A stretch of DNA of 64,000 bases from a virus. Under the pieces are notes generated by a model. The model made no database searches, was not told the DNA's origin, and saw only the letters and a program-made list of their open reading frames with translations. Every line of letters begins with the position of its first letter. Positions within the stretch are counted from its first letter, which is position 1. The DNA is taken from positions 1-64,000 of IMG/VR virus record IMGVR_UViG_3300021963_000029. The stretch is one strand, 5' to 3'. Both the position numbers and the translations under genes were made by a program. Shown in pieces: positions 51,968 through 61,000 of the stretch.

Positions 51968-54900
51968 AGTTCTTTCTGTAGAAAGTAAGTGGAATTGTAT
52001 TTATTCCAACTGGTGATGATGAGTAAGAAACTATTCCAATAAACACATTTGATCCAGAAGTTGATACACCTAATGAAGGAGACCCTATCCTAATAACACT
52101 TGCTCCAATTGACACCACAGTGACCCCATAAGACACAATATAAGATCCTTCCACATAATCACCAACTTGAACCAAAGAACCAATTCCAGAAGTAGTATTG
52201 ATGCCAATTATATTAGTTGCAAACCCACTGAATGTTCCTGGAGTGGTTGTAAATCCAACTGTAATACCAAATCCAAGATAGTTGCTTATAGATTTAGTGA
52301 CTTTAGTAATACTTGTTATTCCAGAATTATTTCTGTCTCTATTTTTAAAAATAAATTCTCCATTAATAATAGCATCTGCTTTTTGTGGAGTCCATTCAAT
52401 GGTTCTTCTTTGGGATGAAGAATCTGATAAACCTTTATCATAATATACCTCAGTTCTTACAGTATCTGAGCTAACTGCTCTTTGAGCTGTTCTTCTATTT
52501 TGTTCTTGTGGGAGTGGTCCAAAAACATGCCTTTGAATTCTTAACTTATCTCCCTCCTTTACGTCAGTCTGTGGTTGGGTAAATTGAGTATCCCCACTAA
52601 ATCCTTCATAAAAATAAACCTTAACTGTACTTCCTAAAGTTGGAGGTTCTGTAAATTCTAATTGGGATCCTCCCAAAAACGTATATGATTTTCCTGGTAT
52701 TTGTAAAATATCATTTACAAATATTAAAAGGTTTTGATCTAAATCAATTTCAGATGCAGGATTTGCTTCTAAACTAGTTCTTTTTATAACAATACCCAAT
52801 CCAGTGTCTACTTTTTCAAATAATGTAAATATTGTCCTTCTTCCATTTACTTTATCTGTTAAATCTTCAAGCTTTCTTAGTTTACCTACATTCCACGCTG
52901 CAAATTCATCTTTTGCAACCTCATTAAGAGTTATCTTCAATTTGTGATCATTTGTTTGAGTAGAAAGTCCCAAAACTCCACTGGGAACTAACACTTCACC
53001 AACTTTGTAATTGTAACCACTATTAGTAAATATTAAATCACTTACCTCTCCAAATTCATTAATTTTGAGTGACACTGATGCCCCAATTCCAGCAGCAGAT
53101 CCTGTCAATGGAATATTATCATATGGAATAGGATCATCTACCTTGATAATATAGTCATATTCATACTTAGTTACTGTTGCCCCAGGACCATGAGAAGTGC
53201 CAATAGTTCCAAGTTGACCTCTTACAGAACCAACAAGATTGCTACCAGTGGATCCAATTCCAATATACTTAATTATTTCTGTTCCAATAGCAACAAATCC
53301 TGGGTTATTAACACTAACTACGTTCCCCCTAAAATATTCAAATACTGAAGTAGAAGCTACAGAAATTAAAGTGCCATTTGGTGCTAAATCACTTATAATC
53401 CCAGTTAATGTAGATGATGTACCATTGTACAAATATCCAGATCCTCCAGTAATAATTCCAACTCCAGTAATAATTCCAACTGAATTAGGGTATGCAATTC
53501 CGAGAGCACCAGATCCTGGTAGTTCTTGATTATCTATTCTAATATAATAGGTTGATATTCCTGATCTATATCCAGATCCTTCATCTCCAATTATTATTCT
53601 AGATATTGTTCCTGCAGCAGAAACCACTGCAACCCCTTTAGCAGGATATTGAGGAGCATATAGTGTTCCACTACTAACTCCATATCCAACAATCATTCCA
53701 CCTCTTGGAAGACCTTTTACATTAACATCATAAGTTTTATAATCTCCAGAACCTATAAAATCAATGAAAGTGGTTGCAGCAGTTCCTATTCCAACATCCC
53801 TGTATTCAAATGCTTCTTCTGCCTCTGGATATTGAAAGACATTATTAATTAATACTATTCCATTATCAGAAGAAATGCCAGAGGTGTTTATTCCAGAAAC
53901 TTTTAATTCAAATGAACTTGTTATCCCTGTAAATTGTTCTGAAATATCATCAAAAACATAATTGCCTGAGTAATTGGATCTTAAGAAAACTCTTCCATGG
54001 AAAGAACTGTTATCAGATGGAAGTAATAAGAAAAACGCCCAACTGCCTGGAGGGAAAGCATTTCCAGTATTAGTTGAAAAATCTACAGCAACACCATTAT
54101 ATGCTTCAAATAAAGTATTAGCTAATTTAAATGTATTATTTGCACTTTTTATCAAATAATAAACTGCTCCATTAGTTAGTTCAACTGGAGGGTTTTCTGA
54201 ATAAAATACTGCTTGTGTTCCTGTAGGAATATTTTCATTTCCAGTAAAATAAGTAAAACTTTTATTTGCAAAATCAATGGAATTTACTGGAATAGTTAGA
54301 TTAATTTTTTTACCTTCCAAAGGAGCATTTGTAAAGTAAATATTGTCTTTTACAATGTTGTATTGACCTGCAAGAACTTCTGCTGGAGTTTGTGTTATAA
54401 TACCAGTAAAAACTATTTGTGGAGTCCCTAGTACCCCAGAACCTCTAGTTAGTGAGACTTCTTTAGTAGTATAGTTTATAGCAGAAACTTTTGATATTTC
54501 TTTTCTCCCAGAACTACCAGTAATTCTTATCAAAGATCCTATTTTTATATTTTTTAGACTTTCTACAGTAATGGAAATATTAGTAAAAGTTGTTATTCCC
54601 ACTGTACTTGCTACTGCCACTGGGGATTGAATCATATTATCAACAGAAATCAAACATTTAGTATTTTGTTTATCTGCTGTTAAAGAATGAACAGTCCCAA
54701 TTCCAGTAGTAGTTATACCAATATAATCTCCAGAATATGCTAAAGTTGATGCTAAAGCAATTCTAATGTTATCTTTGTCTAATACAATAGGATATACTAC
54801 ACTGGGCATATAACTGGAAAATCCAATATTTCCAATACCGTTAGTTTGTATTCCAATAGAAGTCCCAGTTCCTGGACTATAAAATAAAGTTTCTCCTGTT

Positions 54901-55070
54901 CTAAAAAAATGATCTTTTATAAAAATTTTATCTGAAGTTATCCCAACAATATTTTGATTTGCGCCATTAAACTCTTTATAAAAAATTGGTTGTCCATTAT
55001 GTCTTAATGGAAATGACGTCCTTCCATAAACAGAAGGAGTATAAATTGCACCTATGTCTGATATGGGCAT
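51966..55070 (-). CDS. Large baseplate-region structural protein, 1034 aa
   Basis: Begins MPISDIGAIYTPSVYGRTSF and PLRHNGQPIFYKEFNGANQN. It is beta-rich with many G, T, S and V residues and includes several shared repeats such as GDEGSGYRSGISTYYI and ITGGSGYLYNGTS. A more charged segment lies late (GLSDSSSQRRTIEWTPQKAD). No enzyme motif. It is placed between the giant YHYH protein and gp8, so it probably belongs to the baseplate or a baseplate-linked fibre. I cannot equate it to a T4 gene. Confidence 0.8.
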   Translation of the reverse strand: MPISDIGAIYTPSVYGRTSFPLRHNGQPIFYKEFNGANQNIVGITSDKIFIKDHFFRTGETLFYSPGTGTSIGIQTNGIGNIGFSSYMPSVVYPIVLDKDNIRIALASTLAYSGDYIGITTTGIGTVHSLTADKQNTKCLISVDNMIQSPVAVASTVGITTFTNISITVESLKNIKIGSLIRITGSSGRKEISKVSAINYTTKEVSLTRGSGVLGTPQIVFTGIITQTPAEVLAGQYNIVKDNIYFTNAPLEGKKINLTIPVNSIDFANKSFTYFTGNENIPTGTQAVFYSENPPVELTNGAVYYLIKSANNTFKLANTLFEAYNGVAVDFSTNTGNAFPPGSWAFFLLLPSDNSSFHGRVFLRSNYSGNYVFDDISEQFTGITSSFELKVSGINTSGISSDNGIVLINNVFQYPEAEEAFEYRDVGIGTAATTFIDFIGSGDYKTYDVNVKGLPRGGMIVGYGVSSGTLYAPQYPAKGVAVVSAAGTISRIIIGDEGSGYRSGISTYYIRIDNQELPGSGALGIAYPNSVGIITGVGIITGGSGYLYNGTSSTLTGIISDLAPNGTLISVASTSVFEYFRGNVVSVNNPGFVAIGTEIIKYIGIGSTGSNLVGSVRGQLGTIGTSHGPGATVTKYEYDYIIKVDDPIPYDNIPLTGSAAGIGASVSLKINEFGEVSDLIFTNSGYNYKVGEVLVPSGVLGLSTQTNDHKLKITLNEVAKDEFAAWNVGKLRKLEDLTDKVNGRRTIFTLFEKVDTGLGIVIKRTSLEANPASEIDLDQNLLIFVNDILQIPGKSYTFLGGSQLEFTEPPTLGSTVKVYFYEGFSGDTQFTQPQTDVKEGDKLRIQRHVFGPLPQEQNRRTAQRAVSSDTVRTEVYYDKGLSDSSSQRRTIEWTPQKADAIINGEFIFKNRDRNNSGITSITKVTKSISNYLGFGITVGFTTTPGTFSGFATNIIGINTTSGIGSLVQVGDYVEGSYIVSYGVTVVSIGASVIRIGSPSLGVSTSGSNVFIGIVSYSSSPVGINTIPLTFYRKN

Positions 55071-55079
55071 TTTTTGAAA

Positions 55080-55087
55080 TATTTATT
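55080..55087 (-). promoter_or_regulatory. Late-promoter-like AATAAATA before the 1034-aa gene
   Basis: AATAAATA on the minus strand, 10 bases before the ATG at 55070. The 20-base block from this motif to the start codon differs from the one before gp3 at a single base. Confidence 0.38.
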
Positions 55088-58000
55088 ATATGTTAGGGGT
55101 TAGTATTGTCTTCTTAATCACTTTGAAATTAAATGTTCCAGATGATGAGGGGGTAAGGGTTAAAGTATAATTACCAATGCCTGCATTATATACATTTTCA
55201 ATAGTGAATTCATTTAATGGCATGTTACCTGCAAAACCATATGTGGTAAGAGTGTTATAATCATCAAAGTGAACTGCATTTGTTTGGAATAAAGTTCTAT
55301 GTGTAGTCAACCCTACAGTTTTTTCAGCATATACAATATATTTTGATGCTGCAAATACTTGAGGGACTGTAGTTAATCCAACTGAAGAGGAACCAGTATA
55401 ATTGTAATTTTCACTGGTTTGCACACTTCTTTCATTTGAAATGTTATATGGAGCAGTTGGGGTATTTTTTATGAATTGAATATTACTAAAAATAGTAACT
55501 CCTACCCCCAAAACATTTGTGTAGTTGAATTCTATGGCACCAGATGAACTTGTAGTTACTCCAATAGAACCTAATTCTTTAGTTTTGTTTTCTGCATAAA
55601 TGTTAATATCAATGATATTGTCTACATTTTTTACAAAACTAAATTCAAAGGAACTTTCAACTTTATTTTGTGCTGAGGAAATACCAACTAAACCAACACC
55701 AGCATTGCAATCTGCTAATGGATAACTATAAAATGTTGATGTTGAAATTGAAGCAGATGATGCATATCCAATAGTTCTTTCAATTACGTCAACATATCCA
55801 TATGAAGTAGAAGTTATTCCAATAGTGGTAGAAACTGTATCTCTTATTGCTGCTATTGAATAACTATTAAAAATATTTTTTGGAGCAAAATTAATAACTA
55901 TTTCATTTTCATCTGTGGGACTTATAGACCCCTGCACTTCTCCCAATGGTTGTTTGGGAACCCCAGATTCAGTGTAAAAATCATAATAATATGCATATGA
56001 GACCAAATTAATAGTAGGACCAGTTCTAGTTACAAATAAATCAAAAACTTCTGGTTTTTCAAAAAGTCCAAAGAAAGATGTGGTTGCAGCAACAAAGAAA
56101 TAGTATTTAAGTACAACATTATTTGTTGTGTCTACAGTATCAACTGGAACCAAAACAAATGGAGAATTGTCAGTATTAAACAGTCCAGAAATATCATCTA
56201 CAGAAAGAACTCTATTAGCCTCAGATAAGAAGAAGTCTGAAAGTTTTTTAGTTCCAAATTTTAAATATTCAGAGTAAATCCCATCACTTTCATCAATATC
56301 TTCTTCAACAACTAAATCAAAATTAGAAACTGTAGATACATCTTTTTCAGAAATTAAAGATATGTTTACTGCAGATAAAGAATCTGAAGTTACACTAAGA
56401 GTTGAAGCTATTCCTACAGGTAAACTAGATTCAATAGTTAAATCCCCAAATTGCTTATATCCAGATACATGAACTAAGTCTGAAATTATAGGTTTCCATT
56501 CTGATATAGATTTTTTGCTCTTTAAACTATAAGAGAAATTTTGATAGTAATCATTATCTTGAAGTTTTTGTAAAATAGTTGACAAATTACCTCTAAAATC
56601 TTTCCACCCAATATTTTCAGAAAGGCTAGAATCTAACTTTAAAGAAGCTTTAAATTTTTCTATACTAAAAATAGTAGACTCTGATTTGGTAGAAGATCCT
56701 TTGATAGAATCTCCTACAGAAAAACTTGAAGAATTGTGGACTTTAATTAAATCTGTAATTGTTTCATTATTTTCATTATCAATAATTTCACTATTGTATG
56801 GAAGTAAACTTTCATTATTTAAGTATCTTGTTTTCCTTAAAGTTGGTTTAAATTTAGCTAAATCTTCATATCTTACTACAGAAGCATTAAAAGTTGACCC
56901 ACTAATAGTTCCAGGGAATTTTTGGAGTTCATATCTAACAATAGCTGCATCTGGAGAACTATAATTGGGATTAACATATGTTACAATGAATGGTGAAAAA
57001 TCATAGTCAGAACTGTTAAATCCTGAACCTCCTGTGCTAATTATATTTTCTACAAATATTGAACTTCCAACAGATATTGGCAAATCATTTGCTGTAGAAA
57101 AACCAGAAATAGGAGTTTCTAAGGTTAATTCTACTTCATATGGGAAAGAACCAGAAGATGTAGCATTTAAAATTCTAATACCATTGCTGTTATTGGTAGA
57201 AGCTATAAAATCATCAGTAGATTTTAAATTTCCGGAAGAATTAGTAACTAAAACTCTATCAATAGTATTGGCATTAGTTTGTGATATAACAGATGCCTCA
57301 AAATCTAAATCTGTTTGATTTGTAATTTTATTATATAAAACTAATGTTGGTGGAGACTGATATTTTTTTCCAGAATCCAAAATATCAACTTTATCTACTT
57401 GATAGCTATTTTTTGTTCTTAAAGCAACAAAACTATTTGTAACTGGAGATAGTGTTTTGTCACTTGGATAAACACTTTCAGTATTTAAAATTTTGATTGC
57501 TTTTATTTTGCCTATAGTTGTGGTAGTTGCATAAAGATCTGCCCCTACACCAGATTTTGTTGTTATAATTTTTATGCTGGGAACTTTTTTGTAAGAAGAT
57601 CCTCCATAAATTAATTTTACTTTATCAATTGGTCCTTTGATTCCAGAATCTAATACTGAATAATTTAATCTAGATAAAGTATTTGTGTATTGTGATCTTT
57701 CTGGATACACTGGAAGATTATATGTAAATGAAGTTCCTGCTATTCCAGTGACCTTACTTTCAATACTATACAAACTATCATCTAATTTGATTTCATTATT
57801 TCCATCAACAGTAAAATCTGGATAAATTTCATCATTTGTTGTAATATTAGTTAAATTATAGTATAACAGTTTTGGGGTGTATTCTGACACTCTAAAAGTT
57901 AAAGTTGTTGGAGTTTTAAATACTTCTACTCCATTATTTTCATTTCCAAAATAAGGATTTCTAAAGAATTCATCTGCATATAAGTTAAAATCTTTTCCAG

Positions 58001-61000
58001 AAATACTAGGACTAGATAAATCAAATACAACAATTTCATTTGCAACAACTCTAACTTTGGGATTAGTTTGGTTGTCTATTAAAACTCTTTTAGTTGTGGT
58101 TGAGTATCCAACAGTATAAGTTGTAGTAACTCCAGAAATTACATTTACTCTAATATTATTATCAACTGACAAGCCATGTGATGATGCTGTAGAAACTTGA
58201 ACATTAACTTGTTTTACAGTTCCCTTTACTACATTAGATCTTTGAGTTGTAAATTTATGCAAATCTCCAGTACCAACAGCATTATATCTTAATAGAGCAT
58301 TTCTATTTTTTACATTCCTTACATCTTGAACAAGACCAATAACATCTTTATCTAATTTAACTACAAATAAATTTGGTAGATTATTTAAATCACCAGCATT
58401 TGTAACTATGGTAGAAGAGTCTGTAGAGTAAACAACTCTTTCTCCATCTTTAAAATTATTAAATGGCAAATAAATCCCACCATGCTCAACAAATTTAGTT
58501 TGAGAAACACCAACTCCATAGGGATATACAGTTAATGTGTTACCTACTCCAGCAACAGTACTAATACCCACAGAGACTGATCTAGAGGGTTTAAAGTAGT
58601 ATGATTCATCTAGTTCTTTTATTGGATTTTTAAAATTAAATGGAGATGCAAAGGTAAATTTAGAAGTGTTATCATAAACAGTTGTTCCAACTCCATAACT
58701 AGGAGTCCCACTCTGCCTTAATACATTCAATCTTCCATTCAATTTATCCAACCCAATAATCTTTAAAGTTTCAGAACCAATCACTAATTCTTCATCAACC
58801 CTATAAGTAATAACTGGATTTTTTACTTTGATGCTTGTAACTAGTCCTGTTACAGATACTGCACTCAACGCTTCTGTTAAAACAGTATCTCTTTTTTCAA
58901 CATTAATCTTTACATATCCTTCTAAAGCAGAAAAATCAGTAGTAGAAATTCCACTTATGGTAACATAAGTCTGTGATTTAAACTGATGGGCAGTGCTGGC
59001 AATTCCAATAAACCCATTAGCATTAGAAATAAAACTTACATTTGTAAAGGTAGTCAATCCTGCTGTTATTTGATTAATACCAACACCAGCAACACTTTCA
59101 ACTTCAGCAAATGCTCCTATACCACCACCAGACTCTTCTTCAAATTCAATTTTGTCTCCTTTTTCATAATCAAGACCCCCATCTATAACTTTTACAGAAT
59201 TTATCTTTCCAGAACTTGCTGAAATAACCTTAGCATCAGGCTTAATTTCATTAGTATTAAGATCGAAATATTCATAATAATTTGTTTTATCTTCTACTCT
59301 ATAAGGTTTAGTGTACTTAATTATTCCAAGTTCATTAAAATTCAAATCTTGATTATAATCTAAATCAAAATTATTTTTGTCTGGGATATAGTTATAGAAA
59401 TTTCCTATCACATAAGGAAATTCTGGATTGTTATTTGCATCTATTGTGCAATAATATGCATAAATCCCTTGTGGATATTCTGGAGTTACTGCAAATCTTC
59501 CATTATTTTCGTCAAGAGTTCCTGTATTTGTAAACTCATAATCTTCTATACATTCTAATAATGATGGGGGACTAATTTTATTCCTAGTATATCCACTTCT
59601 CATTCTTACTATTGAACCACTTCCATTGGGGTTTTCATATGCATATGGTCCATAAATTGGACACCCATCATAAGACCAACCAATTATAGGAGAGTGTCTT
59701 GTCGGAGTAATGCCAAAAGCATTAATTAAATTTTGGTCTAAGAAGAAAGTTCCAAACGTATTGCCAAATTTAGAATACTTTGCTCCAAATAAACAACCAT
59801 TTGATAAATTAGAAGTTCCTAGTTTTGCTACATCATTTAAAGTCCATTCTGTTAAATTTGGTTGGATTTTAAGATTTTTTCCTTTATTCTGTACTCTTAT
59901 AGTTGTATCTGTTTTTGCATATCCAACTCCACCATTAATTACTTTAACATCAATAATTTGGGCATAACTAACAGTTCCATTATAAATTTGCCCATTACTG
60001 ACAGTTGCTACTAATTGTGCTCCATATCCTTGACCTTCTACTATAAAATCAAAATCATTATAAAAATCTTTTCCTGGATTTTTAACTATAACCTCAATAA
60101 TTTTACCATCTTCAATTACTGGTTCAAACTCTGCATCAGATCCCTCTAAAACCAGTGTAGTTGGTCTTTTATGTAGATTGACAATATTTTTAGAACCAAG
60201 TAATTCTAAAGCTGGTTTAGCAAGTCCTCTTTGAACATGTGCCCCAGTTACAGACCCTAAAACTATAGGTACAATAGTAGCCCCATATCCAGTTACTGCT
60301 GATGATGTGGTTTTAATTTTACCATCAATTTTAACTCTAATTTGAGGGTATTGAATAAAGTAGGTAGAAGCAAAATCAACATCAGTAATATCTACAATAT
60401 TTGTTCTTTCAAAGTCTGTACATAATCTAAAAGAATTATTATCTAATTTATCAATATAATAAATTTGTTCTGCTACTATTCCCCCAAGGGTTGATCCATC
60501 TGCAGTAACTTCAACTTCTTCTCCATTTTCATATCCATGATTGTTATAATAGAACACATTATCATAAATGTTAATGTGTTCTGGGCCAAAAGAAAGTTTT
60601 TTGTATTTAAATCCTGATTGAATTCCCACAAACCCAACTTCATCAATGACTTGAACTTTTTGTAAAGATCTAAATCTTTGCAGACCTCCACCAGTGGTTC
60701 TTAAATTAATTAAATTTGTTTCTCTTAAAGCATCTTGTCTTGTTGGGGCAAGTCTAAATGTTGTAGAACCAGCACCAATTTGAGAAACATAGTAAACTGA
60801 TTGGTCTAATAAAGTACCATCTGAAACAATTGATCCAATTCCAATTGGAAATGTTCCCAAAGTTTCATATACTACTGCTTCTCCTTCAACAAAAGGTTGA
60901 ACAGTAGTAAATGCAAATATATTGTCTACTGTTCTTACTACAGTCCCTCTTGTAGTTGCATTAAAATCAAATGTTTTATCAATAAACTTCATCTTTACAG